Shown here: positions 33,273 through 45,617 of the stretch, in pieces
Position numbering within the stretch: the first letter of the stretch is position 1
Layout: every line of letters begins with the position of its first letter
From: Morchella semilibera
Lineage: Eukaryota; Ascomycota; Pezizomycetes; Pezizales; Morchellaceae
Assembly (NCBI GenBank): GCA_009192285.1
Contig: WBVU01000017.1
Coordinates: 372,001-436,000, forward strand
Direction: 5' to 3'
Length of the DNA: 64,000 nucleotides
Translations under genes and position numbers: made by a program
The notes under the pieces: generated by a model
What the model saw: the letters and a program-made list of their open reading frames with translations, nothing else
The model's database searches: none
What the model was told of the DNA's origin: nothing

Positions 33273-34414
33273 TCACCTTTTATTTTTCCCCCAAGCCTCA
33301 ACGAATGCAATCTTTTCCTTTACACCCAAATTCAGCCTTTTACTCCTGCTAATCCTTGCCAGCGCCTCGCCGCCCTTTTCGGAAAGCCTACTTTGCTGCT
33401 CTCCGCCGTCCAGTGGCGACTTCTCATCTGTTACTGTATCGCTGGAAGAGCTTGATAAAAGTCTTGTTTCCTCATCGGTTTCGGAGCCTTCTGAGTGGTA
33501 ATCTTCAAGCTGACCATAGTCGGGCATTTCCTTCTCCACTTTATTGTAAATTGCTTCTGCAATGCGTACACGTATACAGTGGGTCGGTCTGCTCAAGAGA
33601 TTGTAAATAGTCGTGAAATATGTCTCCGGGATCGGCGTAGTCACATCAGCGGGGGTATAGCGGAGTGAAATAGGGAATATCGCAGTTTGCGCTGGAATCG
33701 TGTCAAGTGATGGGGCGAAACGTAGGATACCGCGGCCGTTGGTAGTCGTCCCTTCGGGGAAAACGACTACCGTTCGAGTGGGATTGGACTTGAGAAGGAA
33801 TGCAACGGTGTGAAGTGTCGCGCCTTTTGGGGGAGAGAGGCAAGGTTTGGAGAAAGACCGGAGTATGGCTGTAAAAAGTGTAATATGTTCGACCTTACGA
33901 GTAGTGGGGTAGGAGGCGGTAAATACTGGATCGAAAATGGCGGCAAGGTATATCGCGTCGAGGGGAGAGTTAAAAGAAGAGAGAATGACAGTGTTCGGTC
34001 TAGGGAGCTTGTTGGATTTTTTAAACAATGATCTGGTTTAGATTGTTATTTACTATTTCTTTGAAGTGAGAAGGGAAAGGGGCACAATACCCTTTCCTGA
34101 CCCCCTCAACCTGCAAATCAATCCACCACACCCCCGAGCAAAGCAATATGCTCCATAGCCACGCCTTCCGGATGAAACTCCCTATCGGTAACCACTGGAA
34201 TACCAGAAAGTAGGATATGCTCAGACACAGAAAGAATGGTAGTCGGAAAGCAAAGAAAAACCAGCCCGTGGCGCTCTGAAAGATGGAGTTGGTGCCATCG
34301 ATGGGCAAAAATGGTGCAATCTGGGTGCCTGTTTCATAGGGATTTAGCGGCCGTTGATAGCTAGACAGAGGATGGAAACTCACCCCGATCACGAAATTGT
34401 GAGAACTTCTCCAT
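33273..34414 (-). CDS. LOA1: PlsC-family lysophosphatidic acid acyltransferase, LOA1/VPS66-like
   Basis: Loa1 acylates lysophosphatidic acid at the ER/lipid-droplet interface in yeast. Three exons, 34414-34384, 34328-34091 and 34032-33273, with introns of 55 and 58 nt, give 342 residues in one frame. The start MEKFSQFRDR joins to GTQIAPFLPIDG only when the first intron is removed; this decides against longer frames upstream. Hydrophobic segments (WFFFAFRLPFFLCLSISYFLVFQWLPIG and AWLWSILLCSGVWWIDLQ) precede the acyltransferase region. Motif III VVVFPEGTTTNGRGIL is clear. The usual HX4D site reads SSFNSPLD, so the histidine is missing, as I recall for other LOA1-type proteins. The C-terminus is acidic and serine-rich. 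It is head-to-head with TAZ1, 344 bases between start codons. Confidence 0.85.
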
Positions 34415-34758
34415 TCTCGGAAAGTTGGGAGCAAACAAAAGGTGGGTAGTTCAGGGGACTCAGGAGTAACGGCGATAAGAAGGGTGGTACGAGGGTGAGG
34501 TATGGAGTTTACAAGAACATGGTCTGAGGAAGGCTGGGTTGACGTGTGGTTCAAGAACTTTTGGGCGCTTGGCAATTAGTATCATATGTGGCATGTGCAA
34601 TTTTGAATTCCATGCGCGTAGAGTACTGTATATAGGGTATGTTACAGTATGATATCATGTACCTGTTGTATGTCACGTTACCCGGCCTTTAAGTACCTGA
34701 GTTCCAGTTCGCTTCTGGAAAACCTTAGACTGGAGGGCAAACAACAACTCAAATAAAC
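34415..34758. promoter_or_regulatory. Shared intergenic region between divergent LOA1 and TAZ1
   Basis: Only 344 bases separate the two start codons, so both promoters and 5' leaders must lie here or overlap the genes. No specific operator can be assigned by eye. A TGTACCTG/ATGTCACG stretch occurs near 34656-34677. Confidence 0.5.
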
Positions 34759-36131
34759 ATGTCAGCGGTGCCGGGTTCGTTATGGCGTACCGCTGCTTCG
34801 ACTGCTGTGATGGCAACCACAGGAATTCTAAGTCGTCTTTTCCTTTACGGAACCCAGCGAGTTAAAGTTGATGGAATGGATAATTTCTTAGAGTTACTCA
34901 AAGCAAGGCGAAATGAGCGGAATGCGGGGTTGCTGACAGGTAGGGCCTCATGTCACTGGAAGAATTGGTCTTTAGTGCTGACAGCTTAATTAGTGTCGAA
35001 CCATTTGAGTGTGTAGGTGGTTATTATGGATCCCTCTAAAAGAGTTGGGTATGAAAACTCACGTCATGATGGTGTGAGGCCATTTGGCTGTGGCGCTTCA
35101 CAGGCTAGATGATCCATTAATATGGGGACTTTTGCCCTATTCGTATATGTTCTCGCCAAGAGATTTAAGGTATGGGCTAGGTAGTCATGATATATGCTTC
35201 AAGAATAAGTAAGTCCAGTAGTTCTTATCATTGTTTACATCCTGCATGCGCTTAAGTAAAGGTATCTACATAATCGCCAGCTTAAATATAATAAATCCAA
35301 CTAGACTAGCAGTATCGGGGACTATTACCGCTAGTTTCTTTTATTTTTGTTCCCTATTTGTCCCTCCTCAGACCATACGGTCTGCGCCCTGGTCTCGTCG
35401 AGGCTCCGTTGAAATTGCATCGAGTGACTGACTATGATCCAACTCCTAGAGTAGTGGGTAGTTTCTTTGCCGCTGGCCAAGTACTTCCCACTTTCCGTCT
35501 CCATAAAGACCCCCGAGGAGGCCTCTTCCAGCCTAGTATGTCTGAGGCAGTTTCTCTGCTGGATGCCCCTCAACATCATTGGGTGCACATATTCCCCGAA
35601 GGCCGCGTTAGTCCATAGTCCTCCAGCTGTCCCCTCCGCCGAGTATTGATTTCCCCGTAGGTTCATCAAGACCCAAAGTATGAAATGCGGTATTTTAGGT
35701 GGGGTGTGTCTCGTCTTCTTCTAGAACCCGTCATCCAACCCTCGCTGGTTCCCATGTTCATCACTGGTTTTTCCGACATCATGCACGAATCCCGTAGCTT
35801 CCCACGGTTTCTCCCGCGCCTAAGGAAAAAGATAACTCTGCATATTGGTGGAGTGGTACCGGATTCTAGATTCATAGACTTGAGAAGCAAGTGGCATGAC
35901 CTGAGCCACCGATATCGCGATGAGGAAGAATACTTAAAAACTGGGAAAGAGGCTGTAGAGTTAAGGGTTGAAGTTACTCGAAGAGTGAGAGACGAAGTGG
36001 TAAAGCTGAGAAGGAGGGTTGGGTTTTCTGAGGAGGATGAAGCTGCCGGTAAGGTAGAAACATACAGGCTCCAAGGGATGGAGATGAGAGAAGGGAAGCT
36101 AGCGGATGGAACTTGGGAGAATGATACATAA
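34759..36131 (+). CDS. TAZ1: Tafazzin, mitochondrial transacylase for cardiolipin remodelling
   Basis: Five exons: 34759-34939, 34994-35012, 35104-35208, 35372-35606 and 35661-36131, giving 336 residues in one uninterrupted frame. The second exon is only 19 nt. Including it gives LLTVSNHLSVLDDPLIWGLLPYSYMFSPRDLRYGLGSHDICF, so the catalytic HX4D motif (His64, Asp69) is assembled from three exons. Motif III is HHWVHIFPEGRV, followed by the family block VHQDPKYEMRYFRWGVSRLLLEP. FFAAGQVLPTFRLHKDPRGGLFQPSM is also typical. A segment of about 27 residues (KPYGLRPGLVEAPLKLHRVTDYDPTPRV) between FKNK and GSFFAAGQ looks like a lineage insertion. Tafazzin faces the mitochondrial intermembrane space and remodels cardiolipin acyl chains. 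Confidence 0.92.
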
Positions 36132-38877
36132 CTATTGGTTCCTTGCATAGAAGACCAATTCTTAGGACTCATCTGAACTTTGTACCGGAGATCATAAAGT
36201 TTTCCACCACCACCTCCTCCGCCGGGCATAATTACCCAGGATACCAATAGCTTGTGTTGATTCTGCTGGATCAACTAGGCTATTGTGCGTTACATGCCTA
36301 CGGCCCATGACTTGTGGCATTGTGAACTTTCTATGATATTCCCTCCACAATTTAAAGCGCTATATAAGGAATAAGAGAGAAGCAATAGACCTCTAAAGCT
36401 TAATCTACCTATCCTATATATAGTTTACCCCCTAGCCGGTTCTGATAGTTAGGTTGATATAAAGCTAAAGGGTGGGGAAGGACTATATGGACCTATAGCA
36501 TGTAGTTTTTCCGGGTATTTAGACCAACGGGCAACTGACAGAAAGGGTTTTATTTTCGGGAACCAATCCTGAGCGAGTGACCGTCCATGCTTAAATCGTG
36601 ACACGTCAATGCTGCCCCCTCCCTCATATATATAATAGAAAATTAAGGTTTTATTATGCGATTAGTTATGTAGTTGATAAGAGATATATTAGGAGCTAGT
36701 AAGTCACGCTCAGCTTGGCGTGAAATTTTTTAGGGGCAGCATTTTTTTTCTGACATCATAAGATTGATTGATACTTCATACATGCATGCAGCTCTGACAT
36801 CATAAGAGATACTCGCGGTGAAATTGGGTATTGTCCCAATTCCGTTGGCGACCATTCAACCTAACTCAGGCCTCCAACAGAGTTTTCAAAGGTCAAGGCC
36901 TAACAGAAGGATAGTTTATAGGGGTGAAAACTCCATTTTGGCCTGTTGCCAAACGGGCCCTTAATTAATTTCACCGTAAGTTTACTAATGGCCCGGCATC
37001 AAGGCCAAACGGAGTCCCCAAGGGCCAATAACTAACAAAAAGGTTGTGGAAACGGGATTTGCACCCCTCCGCCTCTCTCTTTTTTTCGTAACTCCATATT
37101 GCAACGTCCGGACAACCAATTTTGAAAAGTATGTAAGACCTAGACGCGACCATGGGTAACGCGACCATAGGGGTATGGGGATTTTAGTTTATTTTCATCC
37201 AAAGGACGGTAGATTCACGGGAATAAGTAAATTCGAAATATAACATGAAATTTAATCGGTGTTGCAATAGAGGAATCGCCCACTCCGGCTCCGTGAGCGC
37301 GTTGAAACACTCAATGTCAGTACCAAATAAAACTTCGGTCTCAATGCACTTGCCTAACGAGGCCATTACATAACTAGCCTGAGACGGACTTCTAGATCTT
37401 TTTTCTCTGCTAAGTAGAGTATACGTAACTATCTAGAAAATACCCGTAAATGCGTAAGGGTGTATAAGACGTATTGGATCATGGAGTGACACTGATATTA
37501 GAACAATGTCATTTATTAGTCACCACCTTTGTTTTTCGGTTAGAACAAGACAGTATGTAACAAGAACAGCCCGGGCCCAAAGGTCAGATCTAAGTCGTCT
37601 GATTGGTTGTTTTATTTCTGGCCACCTATTACTCCAACCGCACCTAAAAAATCAACAGACTTAATAATTTGGCGAGTACTCTGTCCTTTTGCATTAAACC
37701 CGGGCTCTTATTTCGAGACTTAACGGTATATACATATATGATTTTTGCAGGTTAGGTTGATTTGCGTAGCTACATGTAGACATGGATGGCTACATGTACT
37801 AGTACTTTTGTTTTAAAACGGTATATTACCGGAGCCGTCCGTTGCATCATGTATGAACCAATCAATGCCTTTATGTTGAGATTAATATTACGAGCCGGGG
37901 AAAATATATCCTCCCTGTAATAATTGTGGCAAGGTCTAGACCACTACTATATTATTCATTACTGCATTTATGCCAAGGCAATTACTTACTGTTATCCCTT
38001 AAAATGCTGACCCCCCAGAAGAAGCAAATTTTACTACAGATCCCCTCATCAAATGATAGATCTTCCATACAAATTTAATTCCTCTATTATAGGGGGTCAG
38101 CATTGACAGACTAAGGGATAAAAGGGTAGCTAAATTCCCTCCTGTACTAATATACATCACAAGAATTACTTCCGCTACAATATTTCGGACACTTTATCCT
38201 AGTACCATACCGAGTGACGGTTTGTGAAGTCAAGTCAAATTCAAATCACCCTGTCTAGCCAATAGGACTTCGGTTGCTACAGCCATTACCTAGATAAAAA
38301 TTTGGCAAGTACAGTAACTGTTCCATTTTTTTCCCAACTAAATTTTGAGTCTTTATCTAGTGACAGTACGAATTCATTTACTTATGTAGTTTATAAGGTT
38401 GGTTAACTAGAGATATTTTTAAAATCACTGTACAAAAAAAGAAGAGCTCCGATTCAGATATCTCCGTAGAAAATAAGAATAGAGTGCATGCATGACAAAA
38501 CCAAAGAAGCATCAAATAAACCGTCAACGCCAATATCTAGATATTAAAGCCTTTTCATAAACCCGAAGCGAGATATTTCTAGCCATCCCAGTAGCCCTAA
38601 ATCCCAGGACGGAGAGCATTATACACACCATTCCAAACCAATGGGGAAAAACACAATAAAGAAGGGTAAAAAAGAAAAATGAGACCAAAGATGCAAAGAT
38701 ATATAAAAAGTATCTGTTCATATGCACATTGCAGTTATTAAAAACGCTAGGGATACCGAGGGGATAGCTGTGATATCTTTCTCGCTGAAAATACGTCCAA
38801 AATTCCGTAATAAACCAAAATGAAAACGGACGCAGAAATGCGTTACAATAAATAAAAATGCTAACAAACTTGGTACT
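36132..38877. other. AT-rich intergenic region, no gene recognised
   Basis: No coding signal. An imperfect inverted repeat of about 130 bp lies at 37991-38122 (listed separately). Otherwise AT-rich unique-looking sequence with scattered TACATGTA motifs (37770-37800). Confidence 0.5.
37991..38122. repeat. Snap-back inverted repeat, MITE-like
   Basis: Left arm TTATCCCTTAAAATGCTGACCCCC and right arm GGGGGTCAGCATTGACAGACTAAGGGATAAA are reverse complements apart from a seven-base insertion in the right arm and a mismatch. About 75 bases lie between the arms. There is no coding capacity. Target duplications at the ends are not evident. Confidence 0.65.
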
Positions 38878-41800
38878 TTAATAAATTCCTTGTGATAAGT
38901 ACTGAAATTGGTCGTACTATTAAAAAATAATTGGTCAGTACCAGCTTAATATTAAAAGAGAAAAAGGATATCTTACCATCCTCGTGGAATAGCTTCCTAG
39001 TGACCCTCGGATTAAAACGTCATCCACAAATACCCCTGCCTCTGCCTCACTAAGGTGCAATTGGAATCTTTGTCTCAACTGAGTGGTTGCATACACAACT
39101 CCAGACGAGAAACAAGGCATTCGGGATTCCTTGCCCATAAGCTCTACCAGGTCTACTAGATTGTCTGCCGACTTTCTCAGTGCTAAAGTATTGTTAGATT
39201 TCATGCCGGAACACTGGGAAATTATTGGATATACCTTGAAATGCCTGCTTAAACAGTGCTCGAAACTTTTCAAAGTCAGGTGAGAGGGCGCCTCCGAGCA
39301 CGTCCACATATTCTTGTGTAAGTTTAAAGGGTGCGGATTCAAACCCTACAGATCCGGGGGAATTTGAGAGCATAAAGCCAAAATCAATGTGTATAATATC
39401 TTTGAGTAGTTTAGCATCAGATAAGGTATGTATAAGAATAAAAATAACCTACGTCCTTGGTTATCTATCAACACATTGCCGTTATGCCGGTCTTTTAGCT
39501 GGAGAATGTAACAGATCACACTATATGCTGCTAGAGACCTGGTAAATGCATCTACAGCAGCCTTATACGTCTCCGAATCAGGCTCTCCAAAAGTCTATCT
39601 CGCCATCAGCTTTGATACGTACAGAGTGTGTATTATGGAATACCTTGACAAAGTGTTCCTTGAGCGAGGCGATTCGGCCCTTTGGATTCTTTCCTGAAGC
39701 AACTGATGCAATCGTGAGACTTCGTTTCAGGGAGTGCAGAGAAGTGCCATTCGTAATAGTCTCAATTAACCCCGCCGACTAACATTATGTCAACAAATGA
39801 GGGGCACAGCGTATCTGCGAAGTGGTTTTAACCTACCTCTCCAGTGACAAGTATTTGCATCCGCTTTACCCATACTGGTACGCCAGCCTTATTCCATATC
39901 TTGTCACAAACATGTATGAGCTGGCATGCAAAGGCTTCTTGCCTTAAGTCTGCGCCAGTCTTGACAATTACGCTCAGGAGATCCCAATTCTTGCACCAGC
40001 CATATGGTGAAGACTTCCTTATACGCTCTCTTTTGACGGTCCATTCTTCTCCAAATGTCGCTGCGCTAGGGTCATCCCGGTCTGCTTTCCGCTCAACACC
40101 GGATGTTTTTTGATCATTTTCCATGCGGGCCGCCCCAGCTTCGGCATTCAGGTTAGACGGAGCTGCCGCTTCACCGCCTTCTGCTCCTGTTGATGACAAA
40201 GGGGCTGCCACTGCCGCACTTGCTATGATTGTGTCAAATGATTGCAAAGGGGCAGTTTCAAAGAAATTTTGTTCCTCTAAAGTCTGCATACTAGCAATTA
40301 TTTTCTCTTTTATAGCTGCAACCTCATTCTTTGGCCTTTTTGAGCTGCTAGCGTCTAACTGAGCCAACATAGCAGATGCCATCCTCATATGGGTCGCAAG
40401 GGCTGATAGATCCGGCGCTTCACTAATTGGCCTTGACGAACCATAGGGCTTCCTTGGCCCTGGGCTACCAGATCTGGTGAGAGAACGTTCAGAGGTTCTG
40501 GATGATGCCCCGCTAGAAAGCCGTGGTATTGGTGCCACAGTCTTTGCCAGAGGCACTTCCGGATCACTAGCTTGATCCACGTCCTCAGCTAACTTTCCGT
40601 TGGCTACCGGTGTTGTTCCGATATCCCCTGTGGAGGGCTCGAAGACGCTATCTACCTCGTCTTCACCATTATCGTTACGGTATGCAGCTGACGGAACTTC
40701 CGATAAATCAAACATCCTCCGCCGCGAACCTTCGGCACCTTCTTCTGAAAGCAGTGTGGAAAGAAGCCGCTGGTTATCCGGCTTCTCTGGGTCGAAATCA
40801 AAAATCATCTCTCAAAACCTCTACCATCAGCAGATAAGGTACTCTTTCAGCACTATTTAGAACGGTAGCCTCCGCCGGATTTATGCGAACAACTCGATGG
40901 TGGCCGGGTTGCCAACTATCTTGACCGGCAGTGGCAGGGCAAATTACTGGTATGTCAACTTCAGCGGGCAAGTAATTGTTGAGTAAAGCTAATTCAGTTC
41001 GTAGAGCACTGAGTCGGATCGGCTTTGGCACCAAAACCATTTTGTTTGAGATATCTTCTAGCGCCGATAGAAATTGGGTTTGATTGCGGAAATAATTCGC
41101 TCTTAGCATATGAATTTTTCTAGAAGTGGATAGCTGGGCCGGAGCTAGAGGTCTTTCCTTTCGGCGACGAATGTTGTTAGACCCCGTGGATGATCCGAGT
41201 GTAACACTTCGTTGCATTCGAAGATCCGGCAAAGAAGAGGAAGCGGTAGGTGACATAAGTGGAACATTGAGAGAATCCGATTTGAAAGATGACCGCCTTG
41301 TTAGTGAAAACGACCTTCTCTCAGACCTAGTGGCTGGTGAAGTTGGTGTGCTATGGGGAGATTTTGGTGATTTGGTATGTGTAGATTGATTAGTAGAAAC
41401 AGCTGAAGTGGAGTCTGAGGTTTTGACTCGTGGTCGCTCTTTCTTTGGCCGACTTGGTTGCCCGGTTGCAATGGTTTTACTTCTAGTAAGTTTCCCCGGG
41501 AGATCCGTTATTGACTGATACACATGTGGTTTCCGTGCCTGCGCAACAGCCAAAGGTCCCGCGAACTTCGGTAAAAATGGAGCTGCAACACTTCCTATAA
41601 CCAAACTTGCCAGCAAGGTGACTGGCAGAACATTCTCTTTTAATCTTTCTTTTTTCTTGTTTTCTTCCGCACCAAATACTATATGTTGCACCTTGTTATA
41701 AATTCTTCTACATGTCTGTATAGTTTCACGTCAGAATACCATGCCCCAAGGACATTCACTATTGAAATATACCTTGAACGCACTCGATGTTGGATCTCCC

Positions 41801-42237
41801 GATAGATCGTGTAGATGCGTCTGAAACAGCCAAAATGTCTATGTGTCGCAGTTAGAGCTATGGCGTGCATTATCTTCTCCCTGGAAGGTCAATACCAAAA
41901 GAGCCCCATGCGCCGATTTCTCGCATAGCTCAAAAATAAACTCCTCTAGCGCCACAGATTCCGTATTCTCTATGCTAACAAGTAGATGACACAGTTGCGG
42001 AAGGAAGAACTCGATCTCTTCATAGCTAAACTCCCGGAGCTTTGTACAGAGAAAATGGTGAATTCCTATGTGACCAGAATATCGACTATCTCAGGGCGTA
42101 GTGGAGTCAGCTAAGTGATGCGAACATGATTCGCTCGGTGAAGGAGGGGTGCATCCGTACGCCAGATATGCCACAGCGAGAAAGGGGTTATCGCTAAAGT
42201 GATCAGAGGTGATCAGTCGGTACAGCAATTGCGACAT
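38878..42237 (-). CDS. PIK1: Phosphatidylinositol 4-kinase PIK1, one frame break in exon 4
   Basis: Pik1 makes PI4P at the Golgi and nucleus and is essential in yeast. Nine exons: 42237-42161, 42085-41896, 41838-41773, 41715-39837, 39778-39644, 39594-39453, 39399-39235, 39182-38977 and 38916-38878. Splicing restores the lipid-kinase-unique domain ([106 protein letters not shown]) and the catalytic blocks [72 protein letters not shown] and the end [15 protein letters not shown]. The middle is Ser-rich and disordered. Corrected length is 965 residues. The single break is at about 40798-40806: VEVLRDDF must join DFDPEKPD, but a T5 run leaves one base too many. All other exons are phase-consistent, so a sequence error is likeliest. 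Confidence 0.93.
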
Positions 42238-43613
42238 CTTCGATGAGAGTAATATCCACAACCGCTCCTCTTCCTTTTATTTTGAATCGTTGCAAACAAA
42301 TTCAAAGACCTTCAGGACAAGATCGAGAAGATGGTCGGCTGAGAGTAGGGACCGGGGAAGCGGACGGAGGAGAGAGCCTCAAAGGACGAAGGGCTCCTTT
42401 ACTAATAGTAGAGGCCGACGGATGACGGAGGGTGGAGTCGTCAATCGGGGTTGTGGGATAGAGAGGGGTGGTGGCTATGTGTCAACCTCCAGGGTCTATT
42501 GGGAACGAGCGTTGAGCAGCGTTGAACGTTGAATGTTGTAGAAGCCTACTCTGGCTTGAGGCTGGAGAAGTTGATGCTACGGAGAGTTGCAACCACATCC
42601 GAACACCAACTAGTACTTAGCTGGCTGGGTTGTATGTCTGAAGTCATTGTGTTTCCACAAGGCATGGGTTACTGAAATAGGCTTCCTCCGAGGTCTAGTT
42701 CTCCGCCAAATCGTCTTTAAACGAGTAGAATTTGTCTCCTAGAGAAAATCATGAACCTTTACTAATGAAACCCTAGGCTTGCTATGGGTATAGAGCGATT
42801 TTATAAACCCAGAGTAGAGCATCTATCCTGTAGAGAAGCTGAAGCCTCGCCGTGGCTGCAATGCTGTTCTTTCCTTTTTTCGAGCCGAGAACCGATCCTA
42901 GGTGTTTTCCTTGAACTCTAAACATGGCCCACGGTATGGTGTTATGAGGCTCCACTAATCCTTGGCATTGAACTCTGACCCTATTTAGGAAGCTAGTATA
43001 GTACTGGGACAAAAGTTTTGGCGATTACACCTTTTAGGGACCTGGATTAACTACACAGCGTTGGCTAGGTTATTTGGAATTTGGACAAAAGCTCAGAGGT
43101 TATCTTGAGATTGTCATAAATGAGTTACAGAATTTAAATTTTACTTTTGCAGTGTTGGTGATGTATTTTGTAATCTTGGGCCCGTTTCTATACTAGCTAT
43201 ATAGAAATTTGTATGGGAACACATACAAATTTTCGAACTCATGATCCTGAGATAAGTTCTGAGCTTCTGCCCAAAGGTCGAATTTTTTGCCCAGTGTTGA
43301 GTGGTTTGTTCGGGTCACTAAACATGACTACGTGTACTTTGGTTGTAATCGCCAGAACTTCTGTCACCCGAGTGTACATATATACATGAGCTAATTTTTG
43401 AGAAAAGGAATAATAGTGAAGGCCCGTCCATGGTAACAGCTAAGTACTTTGGGCGTTGGTTTTGATCCTGGAAACAAGATTGCAGTTAATTTAGTAATTA
43501 ATACCTATATGCCGGGCCTCCTTAGCTACGTACTTCTAAGGCATGAAACTCTATATGTACTCAACGGCCCCTCTGTATAAGTGCTACTCTTTTTAAATTA
43601 ATACCCACCATAA
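42238..43613. other. Intergenic region with a dispersed repeat
   Basis: No coding signal on either strand. It contains the second copy of a palindrome-ended repeat at 43199-43362. The first hundred bases are the PIK1 leader. Confidence 0.5.
43199..43362 (+). repeat. Dispersed repeat with palindromic end, copy 2
   Basis: Positions 43205-43232 form a near-perfect hairpin (11-bp arms AAATTTGTATG and CATACAAATTT around a GGAACA loop). This is followed by GAATTTTTTGCCCAGTGTTGAGTGGTT and CTAAACATGACTAC. The same motif order is present in the reverse complement of 14210-14451, where the middle is longer. Confidence 0.6.
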
Positions 43614-44889
43614 TCACAACAAAGCCTGTGCGATATCTCTGGAAACTGTCCGCAACCCTGCAGCTCTCTCCACCTTGTGTCCCCCAAGAAACAAAACAGC
43701 AAAGGGCCATGCATGAAGACTTTCATCCTCACGACAAGTTACTGGCCCTATTCTCTCCAATCGTTTCGCCATCGTCCGAATACTCTCACAGAAAACCTCT
43801 TCGGAACCATAATAATAGTGCATCCCTTTGCTAGGCATTGCCTTCTCCCACCACAACGTATCCATACAGCATCCAGGGGATATAAGTGGATCGTACACTC
43901 TGTGAGGGCCAGCATATTGCCTTGCAAGGTCATGAAGCTTTTCGACGTTAAGATAATCCGTAGAAGTATTGCGATTTAGCTCAGAGACTAGATTGGTCCA
44001 TGGGGATATAAGTGTAGCCAACGCGGGTTTCTTATCTGAATGTCGACTTGCTAGACTGAGCAAGAGACTGAGAGTAAGGGTTCCCCCAGCGCTGTCTCCA
44101 CTTACAACTATTTGATCAGGGCCGCCGGCGATTGAGAGGACATAATTATAACCAACAAGCATTTCTCCGAGTTGATGCGGATATGTTTGCTCTGGGACAA
44201 GCGTATACTCCAGAGCAAATATTGCGGGGTTCACAAATCCGGACTCTTTAAGAATTGATATCCAGGTGATTAAGAATTCAAGGTAAAAGTAAGATGAGCC
44301 CATCGTAAAACCCCCGCCGTGGGAATAATATATAAAGAGATCTGGTTTAGTGTCTCGGTCTTCGATAATCCACAGTCCCTTTAACCCATCTTCAGTCTGA
44401 TATACGACGTCAGTGATCACCATTCAAATCATATCTATGTTTTTATTTGACTTACGCGATGAACCTCACTCCATATAGGACGTGCAAGTTGCTTAAAGTA
44501 TCCATGGCGGAACATTCTGAATTTTAGAAATGGTAGTGCAACACCTCTTGTGAAGAAAACTTGGGTGATTCTGCTTGGTATGTTGGAGAAAGCATAGCGC
44601 ATGCAACGGACAACTAGGTCCTGGAATAGTGTCGTTCGCTGTGTAAATGGCAGTTGATGCTTTTTAGCAGTTAGGTACCGTTCTCGTACAATATCCACAG
44701 GTAGTTGAAGCACTGTAGGCGTTAGTCGTGTTATGCGGGGTTCACAAAGACCCGCAACTCACCAAGAAATGGAAGGGCTTGTATTGCACAAATAAGTGTA
44801 TCTAGGAGTCCGATATCTCGCAGTAGATATATAACTGCGAAAGCTAGAAAAACAAATATATCTAACCATGAAACTGATCCCAGGAGCAT
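43614..44889 (-). CDS. Membrane-anchored alpha/beta hydrolase (HSL-type, abhydrolase_3), possibly SAY1-like
   Basis: Three exons, 44889-44763, 44712-44456 and 44396-43614, with introns of 50 and 59 nt, give 388 residues in frame. The N-terminus MLLGSVSWLDIFVFLAFAVIYLLRDIG is a single hydrophobic segment suggesting an ER membrane anchor. The hydrolase domain has the oxyanion-hole motif SHGGGF and nucleophile elbow GDSAGG; ESLHAWP near the end supplies a likely catalytic histidine. An N-terminal anchor followed by HGGG and GDSAGG is the layout of yeast steryl acetyl hydrolase Say1, but many fungal esterases share it, so the substrate is open. The ATG at 44889 was chosen because only that frame joins in phase to the second exon. 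Confidence 0.85.
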
Positions 44890-45617
44890 GTTGGCAGTAA
44901 TTCTATGGTACTGGGGTTGTAGATGCCGACGGCATACGATTGCCGCCCAGCCTGACTTTTATGGCTTCGTCGTGAATACCTAGATCTAATGGGCCAAGGT
45001 AGCACGGAGTCAGTGTGACGGGTGAAAATCCGTGGATTTAGCTGTATGTAAGGGATTGCCCAACGTGAATTACAATGTCTATAAGAATCCCCTCGCATAG
45101 GGATATCAGGCATATCATAATTAAAGTATGTGCACCTTAGTACCTGATGTTAAGGAAACTGAGCCACGGAACTTGGTAGTGCTCTCTCATTTCTACATTA
45201 CATACAATCTGGCCCTAGCCATGAACCCTGAGCCCTAACCGAGCATGAATGGGCAATATAGATAAATCCTAATTGAATCGTCCAAGTTACTGTTTACGAC
45301 GTGTAAATTCAAATCTTAGGGGTAAGCAAAGTGAAGAGAAACCGCCGCTTCAAGGACTGCCGGCTTATACTTTCGGGACTTGCTGGTTGACTCCGATTCG
45401 GTGCAAGCTCATCCGTTTCCCCCCAGCCTCCATGCTCCGCACCTCCACGACAACTTTATAAAAATTAACTAACGTATCCAGCACATCACCAGCACACAGT
45501 CAATTTGCTTCGAGTGCTTTAGGATCTCAAAACCCACCATTTGCTCTCCCCTGAGCGCCCCTTTCACGTCATCCTCCTCATCCTCCACTTAAAAGCGCAC
45601 GTGCGGCTCACATAGAG
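44890..45617. promoter_or_regulatory. Divergent promoter region between hydrolase and RING/SR gene
   Basis: About 730 bases hold both 5' regions. No gene seen. A CCTCATCCTCCACTT pyrimidine stretch at about 45571-45590 precedes the RING gene start, typical of fungal core promoters. Confidence 0.4.

Noticed and set aside
34415-34575. Longer N-terminal frame for the LOA1-like gene (start at 34575)
   Set aside because: That frame cannot be spliced in phase. The alternative MEKFSQFRDR exon joins exactly to GTQIAPFLPIDG and matches the family start.
35020-35090. Alternative tafazzin exon using AAAACTCACGTCATGATG for the HX4D motif
   Set aside because: Phases did not match neighbouring exons. The 19-nt exon at 34994-35012 gives the exact family sequence NHLSVLDDP in phase.
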